Below, one piece after another: positions 10,594 through 18,997 of a stretch of DNA of 64,000 nucleotides. Position 1 is the first letter of the stretch; each line of letters opens with the position of its first letter. Both the position numbers and the translations under genes were made by a program. A model generated the notes under the pieces. That model did no database searches. It saw only the letters and a program-made list of their open reading frames with translations, and was not told the DNA's origin. Where the stretch lies: contig CAADYZ010000012.1 in the NCBI GenBank assembly GCA_900753405.1, positions 71,443 through 135,442 of the forward strand. The letters are read 5' to 3'. The DNA comes from Campylobacteraceae bacterium (GTDB lineage: Bacteria > Campylobacterota > Campylobacteria > Campylobacterales > Campylobacteraceae).

Positions 10594-10628
10594 TAAAAAG
10601 TTTTAAACATTTTTAAAGAATACTCTGC

Positions 10629-10634
10629 TATAAT
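10629..10634 (+). promoter_or_regulatory. rpsT promoter -10 box
   Basis: A perfect TATAAT preceded by an AT-rich stretch with periodic T tracts, about 30 bases before the rpsT ATG. Confidence 0.6.
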
Positions 10635-10664
10635 CGGCAGTTTAATTTTCACAAAGGCTAAAAA

Positions 10665-10931
10665 ATGGCAAATCACAAATCAGCGGCAAAACGCGCACGC
10701 CAAACTATTAAGCGCACCGAGAGGAATAGATTTTACAGAACTAGGCTGAAAAACATCTCTCGTGATGTCAGAGAGGCGGTCGCAGCAAATGACCAAACTG
10801 CGGCAAACGAGGCATTAAAAGTTGCAAACAAAAGCATTCACAGCTTTGTAAGCAAGGGATTTTTGAAAAAAGAGACAGCGGCAAGACGCGTTAGCAGACT
10901 TGCATTGCTTGTAAATTCACTTAACGCTTAG
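10665..10931 (+). CDS. rpsT: 30S ribosomal protein S20
   Basis: Binds 16S rRNA early in 30S assembly. [17 protein letters not shown] is the family N-terminus; the rest is two long basic helices with the expected 88-residue length and a small-residue-rich end. Single-gene unit with its own promoter and a hairpin after the stop codon. Confidence 0.96.
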   Translation: MANHKSAAKRARQTIKRTERNRFYRTRLKNISRDVREAVAANDQTAANEALKVANKSIHSFVSKGFLKKETAARRVSRLALLVNSLNA

Positions 10932-10936
10932 CTTTT

Positions 10937-10950
10937 GGGGCGGACGCCCC
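10937..10950 (+). terminator. Hairpin after rpsT
   Basis: GGGGC and GCCCC arms around a four-base loop (GGAC) directly after the rpsT stop, then a T-rich run (ACTTCTTCTTCTG). Because prfA starts 50 bases on, it may be a partial terminator. Confidence 0.6.
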
Positions 10951-10999
10951 ACTTCTTCTTCTGATTTTCTTTTTCGCACCTAGTGCATTAAGGCAGACA

Positions 11000-12067
11000 A
11001 TGTTAAAAGACAAGTTACAACCATTTTTACGCAGATATGACGAACTCTCTACGCTTTTGGCTGAACCTGAAATAACAAACGACATCGCCAGTATGACAAA
11101 GCTTTCAAAAGAGCAAAAAGGGCTGGAAAATGTCGTAAATGCCGCAAAAAGCTACCTTGCCATTTTAGAGCAAATCGCTGAAAACAAAGCGCTTTTAGGA
11201 GATGCTGAGTTGGGCGAGTTGGCAAAAGAGGAGCTTGATGAGCTAGAAAAAAGACTTCCAGAAGTTGAAAATGAGTTGAAAATTTTGCTTTTGCCGCGTG
11301 ACAAAAATGACGATAAAAATATCTTTTTAGAGTTGCGCGCTGGCACGGGCGGAGACGAGGCGGCGCTTTTTGTCGGCGACTTGGCGCAAGCCTACATCCG
11401 CTTTGCGCAAAACCGCGGTTATAAATACGAGATCGTCAGCAGCAGCGAGGGCAGCGCGGGCGGTTTTAAAGAGTTGATTTTGCTGGTAAAAGGTGACGGA
11501 GCGTATTCGAGGTTGAAATTCGAAGGTGGCACTCACCGCGTCCAACGCGTCCCAGAAACTGAGAGTCAAGGGCGCGTGCATACTTCGGCGATCACCGTGG
11601 CAGTGATGCCAGAGGTGGATGAGAGCGAGATCGTCATTGCGCCAAATGAGCTGAAAATCGATGTTATGCGAAGTAGCGGACACGGCGGACAGAGTGTGAA
11701 TACAACCGACTCAGCCGTGCGCGTCACGCACATCCCAACAGGACTTGTCGTAGTCAATCAAGACGGCAAGTCGCAACACAAAAACAAAGATGCGGCGATC
11801 AAAGTCTTAAAAGCCAGACTTTGGGAGTTGCAAGAAAACGAGCGGTTGCAAAAAGAAGCGGAGCAACGCCGTGAGCAGGTTGGCACGGGTGATCGCAGCG
11901 GACGCATCCGCACCTACAACTACCCGCAAAACCGCATTAGCGACCACAGGATCAACCTCACACTTTACAGGCTGGATGCGATTATGGCGGGCGGGTTGCT
12001 AGACGAGATCATCGACCCGTTGATAGCAGACTTTCAAGCAAAGCAGATCGAGCTAGCGGGGCTTTAA
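11000..12067 (+). CDS. prfA: Peptide chain release factor 1
   Basis: Recognises UAA and UAG stop codons and triggers peptide release. The catalytic GGQ is at residues 229-231 within [10 protein letters not shown]; the coiled N-terminal domain and the C-terminal [13 protein letters not shown] segment are complete. 355 residues, normal. The start has AAGG six bases upstream. Confidence 0.96.
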   Translation: MLKDKLQPFLRRYDELSTLLAEPEITNDIASMTKLSKEQKGLENVVNAAKSYLAILEQIAENKALLGDAELGELAKEELDELEKRLPEVENELKILLLPRDKNDDKNIFLELRAGTGGDEAALFVGDLAQAYIRFAQNRGYKYEIVSSSEGSAGGFKELILLVKGDGAYSRLKFEGGTHRVQRVPETESQGRVHTSAITVAVMPEVDESEIVIAPNELKIDVMRSSGHGGQSVNTTDSAVRVTHIPTGLVVVNQDGKSQHKNKDAAIKVLKARLWELQENERLQKEAEQRREQVGTGDRSGRIRTYNYPQNRISDHRINLTLYRLDAIMAGGLLDEIIDPLIADFQAKQIELAGL

Positions 12068-12078
12068 GCCGCTTTTTT
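12055..12078 (+). terminator. Terminator overlapping the prfA stop codon
   Basis: AGCGGGGCTT pairs with AAGCCGCT (one bulge), followed by six T residues. The hairpin includes the stop codon itself. Confidence 0.7.
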
Positions 12079-12160
12079 CAGCACAAACCGCTCACAACGC
12101 CGAGCAGACGCCGCGTTGTGCGAGCAGGCTTGCCGCCACTAACTTCACCGCCGCGACCTC

Positions 12161-12179
12161 TCAAATTCGGTTTTGACAA
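12161..12179 (+). repeat. Dispersed element upstream of recA
   Basis: TCAAATTCGGTTTTGACAA, an exact consensus copy between prfA and recA, about 50 bases before the recA -10 box. Confidence 0.9.
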
Positions 12180-12226
12180 TTTTCACAAAATTAGCCAGTT
12201 TCAAATAAATTAAAAGTAGTTTTTGC

Positions 12227-12232
12227 TAAAAT
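12227..12232 (+). promoter_or_regulatory. recA promoter -10 box
   Basis: TAAAAT preceded by GC and an AT-rich tract, 35 bases before the recA ATG. No LexA box was recognised, in keeping with campylobacters lacking the classical SOS repressor. Confidence 0.5.
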
Positions 12233-12266
12233 ACGCGCATTTAAATTTCACAAAAAAGGACTTTCG

Positions 12267-13298
12267 ATGGATGAGAGTAGGCAAAAAAGTCTTGATTTAG
12301 CCCTCAAACAACTTGACAAAACCTTCGGAAAAGGCACGCTTTTGCGGCTTGGCGACAAGCAGATCGAGCCGATTGACGCGTTTAGCACTGGCTCGCTTGG
12401 GCTTGACTTAGCTCTTGGCATCGGCGGTGTGCCAAAAGGGCGGATTATCGAGATTTTCGGACCTGAGAGTTCGGGAAAAACCACACTTACGCTTCATCTC
12501 ATCGCGCAATGCCAAAAGGGCGGCGGCGTGTGCGCTTTCATTGACGCTGAGCACGCGCTTGACCCAGTTTATGCGAGTAATCTCGGCGTGGATATCGCCA
12601 ACCTTTATGTCTCACAACCTGACTTTGGCGAGCAGGCACTTGACATCGTTGAGACGCTTGCGCGAAGCGGAGCGGTCGATCTCATCGTCATCGACAGCGT
12701 GGCGGCGCTGACACCAAAAAGTGAGATTGACGGAGAGATGGGCGAGCAGCATGTCGGGCTTCAAGCGAGGTTGATGAGTCAGGCGTTGAGAAAGCTTACA
12801 GGCATCGTGCATAAAATGGGCGCAACGGTGGTTTTCATCAACCAGATTCGTATGAAAATCGGCACAATGGGCTATGGCTCGCCTGAGACGACAACGGGTG
12901 GAAACGCGTTGAAATTCTACTCGTCAGTGCGGCTTGATGTGCGTAAGATCGCCACGCTAAAACAGGGCGAAAACCCAGTTGGCAACCGCGTGAAGGTCAA
13001 AGTCGTCAAAAACAAGGTCGCACCGCCGTTTAAACAAGCCGAATTTGACATAATGTTTGGCAGCGGGATTAGCCGCGAGGGCGAGCTAATCGACTACGGC
13101 GTGAAGCTTGACATTGTTGATAAAAGCGGTGCGTGGCTAAGCTACAACAACAGCAAAATCGGGCAGGGCAGGGAGAATGCGAAAATTTTCCTCAAAGAAA
13201 ACTTGCAAATTGCCGAGCAAATCGAAGCCGCCATCCGCCAAAACATCGGAGACGCGCTAAATTTGAAAAATGACGGCGAAGAGGGCGAGGACGAGTAG
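12267..13298 (+). CDS. recA: Recombinase RecA
   Basis: ATP-dependent strand-exchange protein for recombination, repair and natural transformation. Walker [10 protein letters not shown] lies at residues 65-73, Walker B in [14 protein letters not shown], loop L1 in [19 protein letters not shown], and loop L2 in [16 protein letters not shown]. 343 residues with the usual acidic C-terminus (GEEGEDE). RBS AAAAAGGA. Confidence 0.98.
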   Translation: MDESRQKSLDLALKQLDKTFGKGTLLRLGDKQIEPIDAFSTGSLGLDLALGIGGVPKGRIIEIFGPESSGKTTLTLHLIAQCQKGGGVCAFIDAEHALDPVYASNLGVDIANLYVSQPDFGEQALDIVETLARSGAVDLIVIDSVAALTPKSEIDGEMGEQHVGLQARLMSQALRKLTGIVHKMGATVVFINQIRMKIGTMGYGSPETTTGGNALKFYSSVRLDVRKIATLKQGENPVGNRVKVKVVKNKVAPPFKQAEFDIMFGSGISREGELIDYGVKLDIVDKSGAWLSYNNSKIGQGRENAKIFLKENLQIAEQIEAAIRQNIGDALNLKNDGEEGEDE

Positions 13299-13622
13299 CG
13301 CGCTTTGCCGCGTTTAAATTCGTGCTAAAACACAAAAAGGGCGCAAAACCGCCCTTGAAACCAGCCAAAACTGCAAGTCAAATTCGGTTTTTGCAGTTTT
13401 GGTTTTTGACTACTTCTGAAACTTTTTTGTAAATCCTCTGGCTTAAAACTTAGCAAGAAAGCTTGCGTTGAAATGTTTAGCGTTTGGTGTTTTTAAAGAG
13501 TTGTTAAATCAAATTTGGTTTTGACAAATTCGCCAAATTTAAACTTTGTCGTTGAGCGTTGGTTGAGGGCAAAATTGTTAAAACCGAATTTGGTTTGAAG
13601 AATGACGCTTTTTAAAGGCAGA
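13299..13622. other. Intergenic region between recA and tmRNA (324 bp)
   Basis: Non-coding. It holds a GC-rich hairpin (AAGGGCG/CGCCCTT near 13338-13356), the element hairpin at 13365-13402, and element copies at 13509-13527 and 13575-13593 in opposite orientation. Nothing else was recognised. Confidence 0.6.
13365..13402. terminator. Hairpin enclosing an element copy after recA
   Basis: Perfect 12-base arms CCAAAACTGCAA and TTGCAGTTTTGG flank a loop that contains TCAAATTCGG. The arms extend beyond the element consensus. It is followed by TTTTTGAC. Confidence 0.65.
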
Positions 13623-13979
13623 TGGTGGAGATGTGCGGGATCGAACCGCAGTCCAAAAACAGCTCAAAAGGCGAATCTACACGCTTAGCAGCAGTGAAAA
13701 TCTCGCCTTTGGAGGCTCACCGCCCAAAACCGCGCCAAAGACAAAGGCTAAATTTCGCCGTTACTTCGCCACTTTTAACGACTAATCCGCGCTAGTGACT
13801 CACACTTTTTGAGGCGCGACACCCAAAAAGCAGAGGCTCAACTGAACTTACGCTACTTTTGCGTAAGCAGGAGCATAATTTGCATTATTTGCGTTTAAAA
13901 ATTGTGAGCTTTTTAGGTTTTGCTCAAAACCGCGTGCCTCGTCCGATCTTACTGCTCCTGTCGAAGCCAAATCATCCCC
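13623..13979 (-). ncRNA. ssrA: tmRNA (ssrA)
   Basis: Rescues stalled ribosomes by trans-translation. On the minus strand the 5' end GGGGATGATTTGGCTTCGAC is the family signature, and the 3' end carries a T-loop (GGTTCGATCC) and CATCTCCACCA, pairing with the 5' GGGGATG to form the acceptor stem. The tag frame at 13848-13892 reads ANNANYAPAYAKVA then TAA, close to the C. jejuni tag ANNVKFAPAYAKAA. About 357 nt, one piece and not permuted. Confidence 0.95.
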
Positions 13980-14073
13980 GAGAAAAGCGGATTTTAACCG
14001 CAGTTTGTTTAAAACTCTCTTAACCTGCCTTGACAACCGCCTCCACGCCAAACTCACTTTGCCAAAACTAAAT

Positions 14074-14092
14074 GCCAAAACCGAATTTGGCG
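14074..14092 (-). repeat. Dispersed element between tmRNA and the DUF262 gene
   Basis: TGCCAAAACCGAATTTGGC, a reverse copy with GC closing bases, between the tmRNA 5' end and the nuclease gene stop. Confidence 0.75.
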
Positions 14093-14110
14093 CTGTGAGT
14101 GCAAACCGCC

Positions 14111-15817
14111 TTAATTTTTTGCAAAAAAGTTTGCCAAATTATTGTACATTTCTTTACTTCTTTCCTCAATATCTTCTTTATCCCAAGTGTGTTTATCCCT
14201 GCAACCAAGCTCTTTGACTTCTTTGAAATTTGTGGTTTTGTAAGTCGCTTGTTTTTTTGCAAAAAAGTCGTCAGAACATTTGATGTTGCTTTTTTTGTCA
14301 AGTAAAATCTTATTTCCTATTTTTTCTAAATACTCCTGATGACTTTGCTCTTCCCAGCCATTAAAATTCGCATTTTGCCATTGTTTTGGTAAAATATGCT
14401 CAACTTGTAATTCTTTGTTGTTAGGGTTAATAACCTCATTAAAATCACTATAAATGTGAGCATACAAAAACAAAAGATATTTTACTTTTCTTGTATCAAA
14501 TTTCGTGGTATTTTCAAAGAAAACTCCGTCTGAAACCAAAGCCTTTTTAGTTGAAAATTCTTGCCCTTTTTTAAGTTCAACATTCATTTTAAAGACTATA
14601 TTGTAGATGGTATTAGCAGAGCTTTCATTGTTTAAAAATGTTAATGTTATAAATTTAATTAGGCTTGGCAGATGTTTGTTAAATTCTTCGCTAAATTTTT
14701 GCTTATCAAATTCCTCGTTTTCAAAACATTTTCTATTTCGCCAAACCAAATAACTCACAAACACTTTCCAAGCATCATTTTGAAATGCATTTAATACACT
14801 CATATATCTTTGTGATTTTTCGCATAAATAATCCTGCGGCTTTATCCAAAAATCCGCCAAATTTGAGATAAAAGGTATCGTTTCTTCTTTATAAAGCCAA
14901 TCTTGCAAAGCCCCAAAACATTTTTTCTTTTCGTCTTTTTTGGTAAAGAAATTTAACACACTTTGAGTTGTTGTGTCAGTATCTTCATTTTGGGCACGGA
15001 TAATGTGCATATATTGCAAAAATAAAAAATCTAAATCTTTGACATTACCACTATCTTCTACTTTTGACTCTATCTCTTTCCACGCATTTGCAAAGCTGTT
15101 TTTATCCTCGATTTTTTTGTAAATGTGGTTTTTCAGCAAATCCGCATTTGATAAAGGCAAGCCGCGAGAATTTAAGGTGTTAAAGATGGTCATTGCCGAC
15201 TCTTGACTATCACAAACAACGAGCAAAACAAAAAATTTATTCTTCAAAAACATTTTATAAAATTCTCTTAAACTTAAGCTATTTTTTTGCTTAAATTCTA
15301 GCAATTGATCTGCAAAATAATCATAGTTTTTAACATAATTGGAGCGTTTATCGTTAATTTCACAATTTTGACTTAAAATCTTTTGCAAAACTTTGGAATC
15401 GGTATCCGTAACGACTCTACTTCTTAAATGATAGTTTTCAAACACTAAGCCTTCTTCGTCTATGTCATAATCCCAAATACATTTGCCAAATTCTTCTTCA
15501 TAAGCTCTTTTGGCAAATTCCTTTTCTGTTTTTAATGATTCGTAGAATGCTCTAAAAAGCAGAGTGAGTGTAGTGATTCTTTGTTGTCCGTCTATGATTT
15601 CAAGCTCGTTTTTCTCATTTTTGTATGCAACTATTGAGCCTAAAAAATATTCTTCTATATTCTCACCATCGCCAAAAACACTTAAAATATCTTCCCAAAG
15701 TGTTTCACACTCGTCCTTGCCCCAGCGATAAGGGCGTTGGTATTCAGGGATTACAAATCTTCGTCCAGCTTCGTTAAGCAACTTAGCTATGTAAATTTTC
15801 TCTGGCTTAAATTCCAT
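14111..15817 (-). CDS. DUF262/DUF1524 (GmrSD-like) defence nuclease
   Basis: Predicted modification-dependent or NTP-dependent nuclease of 568 residues. The N-terminal DUF262 (ParB/Srx-like) domain shows FVIPEYQRPYRW and then IIDGQQRITTLTLLFR; the C-terminal DUF1524 His-Me finger shows QVEHILPKQW. This order matches single-chain GmrSD-type restriction proteins. The ATG at 15817 has AAAAGGAG upstream; the 18-codon upstream extension is not needed. The gene is visibly more AT-rich than its neighbours, with many A/T-ending codons. It contains no clear copy of the dispersed element and sits beside tmRNA, all suggesting acquisition. No second defence gene is adjacent, so it appears to act alone (inference). 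Confidence 0.88.
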   Translation of the reverse strand: MEFKPEKIYIAKLLNEAGRRFVIPEYQRPYRWGKDECETLWEDILSVFGDGENIEEYFLGSIVAYKNEKNELEIIDGQQRITTLTLLFRAFYESLKTEKEFAKRAYEEEFGKCIWDYDIDEEGLVFENYHLRSRVVTDTDSKVLQKILSQNCEINDKRSNYVKNYDYFADQLLEFKQKNSLSLREFYKMFLKNKFFVLLVVCDSQESAMTIFNTLNSRGLPLSNADLLKNHIYKKIEDKNSFANAWKEIESKVEDSGNVKDLDFLFLQYMHIIRAQNEDTDTTTQSVLNFFTKKDEKKKCFGALQDWLYKEETIPFISNLADFWIKPQDYLCEKSQRYMSVLNAFQNDAWKVFVSYLVWRNRKCFENEEFDKQKFSEEFNKHLPSLIKFITLTFLNNESSANTIYNIVFKMNVELKKGQEFSTKKALVSDGVFFENTTKFDTRKVKYLLFLYAHIYSDFNEVINPNNKELQVEHILPKQWQNANFNGWEEQSHQEYLEKIGNKILLDKKSNIKCSDDFFAKKQATYKTTNFKEVKELGCRDKHTWDKEDIEERSKEMYNNLANFFAKN

Positions 15818-15904
15818 TTCGACTCCTTTTAAAATATTGCATTTTATCAAAAGGTTTTTAAAAATTTGCAAAGGTGTTTAAAGTTGCGGTAAAAGTGTAA
15901 GGCA

Positions 15905-15940
15905 AAAAAGGAATTCAAGGGCTAAACAACCCTTGAATTT
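15905..15940 (-). terminator. Terminator of the rplM-rpsI operon
   Basis: On the minus strand AATTCAAGGG and CCCTTGAATT are perfect ten-base arms around an eight-base loop, followed by CCTTTTTTG. It lies directly after the rpsI stop: a classic intrinsic terminator. Confidence 0.85.
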
Positions 15941-15950
15941 TGAAGCTAAA

Positions 15951-16340
15951 TTAGCGTTTAGAGAATTGTGGGCTTCGGCGAGCTTTTCTGCGACCGAATT
16001 TCTTCCTCTCGACAACGCGGCTATCGCGAGTCAAAAGCCCTTCTGGTTTAAGCAAAACGCGGAAACTTAGATCCATCGCAGCCAACGCGCGTGAAATTCC
16101 GTGCCTTAAAGCCTCAGCTTGCGCGCTGTAACCGCCGCCAAGCGTGATCGCACGGATGTCCATCAAACTCTCTTGCTTTGTAACAACAAGCGGTTGAATG
16201 ACTTTAAGCTTGATCGCCTCGTGTCCGCCCAACCAAGTGTTCAAGTCCATTCCATTAACGGCGATCTTGCCACTTCCAGGAGTTACCCAAACTTTTGCTA
16301 CGGCAGATTTTCTTCGTCCAGTTGCATAAATAGTCGCCAT
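15951..16340 (-). CDS. rpsI: 30S ribosomal protein S9
   Basis: Sits at the 30S head; its C-terminal tail contacts P-site t[17 protein letters not shown] and the terminal [16 protein letters not shown] are diagnostic. 129 residues. The ATG overlaps the rplM stop by one base (TAATG), the usual rplM-rpsI coupling. Confidence 0.97.
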   Translation of the reverse strand: MATIYATGRRKSAVAKVWVTPGSGKIAVNGMDLNTWLGGHEAIKLKVIQPLVVTKQESLMDIRAITLGGGYSAQAEALRHGISRALAAMDLSFRVLLKPEGLLTRDSRVVERKKFGRRKARRSPQFSKR

Positions 16341-16762
16341 TATTTATCTCCTTTGATTTGTGCTGTGTGCGGATGTTCGCTACCTGCATAAACTCTGAAT
16401 TTTTTGATCATCTCGCGTCCAAGTTTTGTTTTTGGAAGCATTCCACGCATCGCAAGTTTGTAAAGCTTCTCAGGCTTGTTTGCAAGAAGTTCGCCGAATT
16501 TCTCGCTTTTTACGCTACCAAAGTAGCCTGAATGCCTGTGGTAAAGCTTATCCTCTGCTTTGTTTGCCCCAGTAACTACCGCTTGGCTTGCGTTGATGAT
16601 GATAACATAGTCGCCGCAATCCACATTTGGAGTCCAGCTAGGTTTGTGTTTGCCGCGAAGTAAGACTGCCGCCTTTGTCAAAAGTCGTCCAAATCTCTCG
16701 CCAGCAGCATCCAAAACGACCCACTCGCGTTTAACTTCGCTAAGTTTTGTGCTTTTTGTCAT
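16340..16762 (-). CDS. rplM: 50S ribosomal protein L13
   Basis: Early-assembly 50S protein. [19 protein letters not shown], the GDYVIIINA segment, and the [10 protein letters not shown] and [11 protein letters not shown] motifs identify it. 140 residues; first gene of the two-gene operon with rpsI. Confidence 0.97.
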   Translation of the reverse strand: MTKSTKLSEVKREWVVLDAAGERFGRLLTKAAVLLRGKHKPSWTPNVDCGDYVIIINASQAVVTGANKAEDKLYHRHSGYFGSVKSEKFGELLANKPEKLYKLAMRGMLPKTKLGREMIKKFRVYAGSEHPHTAQIKGDK

Positions 16763-16852
16763 TTTCTGCCTTTCTGTGTAAAATAAAGTGCGGATTTTAG
16801 CTAGTTAATGCTTAAAGAAAGCTGAATTTAAGTAAAGTTTAAGTAGGTTAAA

Positions 16853-16898
16853 TCAAATTCGGTTTTAGCAAATTTGAATTTGTCAAAACCGAATTTGA
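16853..16898. repeat. Inverted pair of dispersed elements upstream of rplM
   Basis: A forward TCAAATTCGGTTTTAGCAAA and a reverse TTTGTCAAAACCGAATTTGA face each other almost without a gap, forming a long hairpin in the rplM/lipoprotein intergenic space. Confidence 0.85.
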
Positions 16899-16953
16899 AA
16901 ACCGCAGGCGTCTTAAACTAAAACGCCGTTGCGGTCGGCGACTTGAAAGAAGT

Positions 16954-17400
16954 CTAGCCGCGTTTTTTACGCCATAGATAAACCCCCGCGCCAATTAGCA
17001 GTAAAATCGGCAAGATGAGGTATTTCGCCACGCCGCCACTCTCTTGTGTTTGCGCAGCTGGTGCTGGCGCAACTTCTGGCGCTGGGGCTGGCTCAGGAAG
17101 AGGTTGCGGCATCGGCTCAGGCTCAGGAAGTGGCTCAGGCTCTGGTGCAACTTCTGGCTCAGGAAGTGGCTCAGGTTCAGGCTGTGGCGCAATCTCAGGC
17201 TCAGGCGCTGGGGCTGGCTTTGGCTCGTCAAAAACCACCTTCGGCGCTGGGGCTGGCTTGTAAGGCGTGTAGGTCGCTGGTTGCACCGCCGTTGCGTTTT
17301 GCACCTCAGGCTCGACTGCTACAAGCTCGGCATTTTGGCTAGCACATCCAATGAAAGCCGCAGCAACTCCGCTCAAAGCCGCTAGTTTAAGAAATTTCAT
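16954..17400 (-). CDS. Pro/Glu-rich lipoprotein with C-terminal membrane anchor
   Basis: 148 residues. A lipoprotein signal peptide with lipobox AFIGC is followed by a long PEPEP/LPEP low-complexity stalk (a 12-residue period is visible), then a C-terminal hydrophobic helix ([18 protein letters not shown]) and a basic RKKRG tail. The two potential anchors would fix both ends in or near the inner membrane. There is no LPXTG-like sorting motif. ATG 17400 overlaps the ppx/gppA stop as ATGA with AAAGGAG upstream, which excludes the longer 5' extension. Proline-rich stalks often span the periplasm, as in TonB. Function unknown. Confidence 0.75.
   Translation of the reverse strand: MKFLKLAALSGVAAAFIGCASQNAELVAVEPEVQNATAVQPATYTPYKPAPAPKVVFDEPKPAPAPEPEIAPQPEPEPLPEPEVAPEPEPLPEPEPMPQPLPEPAPAPEVAPAPAAQTQESGGVAKYLILPILLLIGAGVYLWRKKRG
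17120..17175 (-). repeat. 36-bp-period coding repeat in the Pro/Glu-rich lipoprotein
   Basis: GGCTCAGGAAGTGGCTCAGG occurs at 17120-17139 and again at 17156-17175, a 36-base (12-codon) period within a longer run of degenerate copies. Length change by slippage would keep the reading frame. Confidence 0.7.
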
Positions 17401-18848
17401 CCTATCTCCTTTGGGGTAAAATTGTCGCTTTCGCATAGTTTGATGTTGATTTGACTTGGCGGGTCAAGCTTGTTTAACTCTGCCCGCAAGATCTCATTTC
17501 GTTGCATAAACACGCTTAAAGTTTCGCCGTCAAATTTGAATTTAGCCATAACATCGCTTAAAATTTTGCTTAAATTAAAACAAAACGAGAGAAAATGCAC
17601 TACTTTTGCAGGCGGCAAAATCCCCTCCAAAACGCCGTTATTTACGCGTTTGCCTTTGTTTTCGATAATCTTTGCGATCAACATTCTTTTTTGGTGAGAA
17701 AAGCCAAAAACGAGGGCTTTTTTGATGATGAAAGCGGTGTTTTCGCTCTCTTTATTCACGCCGATGCTTTCGCCGATTTTGTAAATCTTCGCAGCGATTA
17801 AAAGCGGCTTGACAAACTCGCTATTAACGCCAACTTTGCTGCTTAAAAGCTTGAAAAGCTCGTTTGCGTAACGCGGCGCAAAGCCAGAGGGGCTTTTGAA
17901 AAAGCGGTCTTGCAGGCTTCTTAAACTCGGGCTAAATTCGCGCGGAAGGCGGTGCGTAGGTCGCAGTAAGTTTTCCAAAAACAGCCCTTCACGCACGCCC
18001 ACGCCGCTTGAAATGACTTCGCGGATTTTGAGCTTTTTGGCGATGATGTGAAAGATCAACGCTCCTTCGCGGATTGTGTCAAAACGCTCCTTTTTCACGC
18101 CCAAATCCCTCAGTGAGCTAGCGTTTGCGGAGGCGATTTGTTTGATGAGAGTTTTGTGTTCTTTGTAGTCGTACGCGAAGTTGTGGAGGATGTCAAGAGG
18201 GTAGTTTTGCTGCTTCATAATGCAGTTGCTAATCGCGCGGAGGCTACCGCCGATGGCGAGAAGTTTATCTTGGCTAAACCAGATGTTTTTCAGCTCTTTT
18301 TCGATGAATTTCACCGCGCCTTTGAAGTCGTTCTTGTCAAAAAACAGCTCTTTGAGCCTTACAGTGCCAATGTTGAGTGAGACTTGCTCGATGATCCGTC
18401 CGTTGCGGATGAGGGCTAGTTCGCTTGACCCGCCGCCGATGTCGAGTGTGACGGCGTCTTCGACTCCATCAAGCAAATTTAGTGCCGCCAGCCCGCCCAA
18501 AAACGCCTCTTCTTTGCCGCTGATGACGCGAAATTTCAGCCCTAACTCTTTGTTTGCGCGGTTTAAAAACTCGGTTTTGTTTGGCGCGTCTCTTAACGCA
18601 GAGGTCCCGCCGCAAAGCACTCGCGAGGCTTTGTAAATTCGAATTTGTCGCCTAAATTCGCTCAAAACTCGTATCACCTCTTCGATCGCCTCAGGCTGCA
18701 AAACGCCGCCGTTTTCGTAAGCTCCGTGTCCTAAGCGGACTTTGGCTTTCATCTCCCGCAAAAGGTAAAACCCAAGTCTGCTCGTCCTCTCAAAAATGGC
18801 AAGTCTAGCCGAATTTGACCCAAGGTCAATCACCGCCACACGCTTCAT
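17397..18848 (-). CDS. Ppx/GppA exopolyphosphatase/pppGpp phosphatase
   Basis: ASKHA-fold phosphatase acting on polyphosphate and/or pppGpp. [13 protein letters not shown] (phosphate 1), [23 protein letters not shown] and [13 protein letters not shown] (phosphate 2) are at the expected N-terminal positions. The remainder to 483 residues holds an HD-like helical region. Campylobacters carry two such paralogues; sequence alone does not tell which this is. The TGA overlaps the lipoprotein ATG, forming a two-gene operon. Confidence 0.9.
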   Translation of the reverse strand: MKRVAVIDLGSNSARLAIFERTSRLGFYLLREMKAKVRLGHGAYENGGVLQPEAIEEVIRVLSEFRRQIRIYKASRVLCGGTSALRDAPNKTEFLNRANKELGLKFRVISGKEEAFLGGLAALNLLDGVEDAVTLDIGGGSSELALIRNGRIIEQVSLNIGTVRLKELFFDKNDFKGAVKFIEKELKNIWFSQDKLLAIGGSLRAISNCIMKQQNYPLDILHNFAYDYKEHKTLIKQIASANASSLRDLGVKKERFDTIREGALIFHIIAKKLKIREVISSGVGVREGLFLENLLRPTHRLPREFSPSLRSLQDRFFKSPSGFAPRYANELFKLLSSKVGVNSEFVKPLLIAAKIYKIGESIGVNKESENTAFIIKKALVFGFSHQKRMLIAKIIENKGKRVNNGVLEGILPPAKVVHFLSFCFNLSKILSDVMAKFKFDGETLSVFMQRNEILRAELNKLDPPSQINIKLCESDNFTPKEIG

Positions 18849-18860
18849 CTACTCTCCCAA

Positions 18861-18880
18861 TTTGTCAAAACCGAATTTGA
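18861..18880 (-). repeat. Dispersed element upstream of ppx/gppA
   Basis: TTTGTCAAAACCGAATTTGA ends the space just before the ppx/gppA ribosome site. Confidence 0.85.
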
Positions 18881-18997
18881 CTATTTGTCGCCCTCGAATT
18901 TTGTTTCATTTTTGCCACATTTTACAATAAAAAAGTTAATTTCAGCTAATTTTTAGTAAAATCGCTACTTTTGTTGTAAAATGCCAAAAGGATGAAA

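Noticed and set aside
13848..14078. 76-residue protein ending in the tag peptide
   Set aside because: This frame lies in tmRNA; only the tag portion is translated, in trans.
13980..14110. Attachment site and integrase beside tmRNA
   Set aside because: I found no integrase gene and no repeat of the tmRNA 3' end; the nuclease gene lies at the tmRNA 5' side.
17015..17385. Gly/Ser- or Ala/Gln-rich proteins on the plus strand
   Set aside because: They are the antisense of the PEPEP-coding repeats of the lipoprotein, with no ribosome sites.
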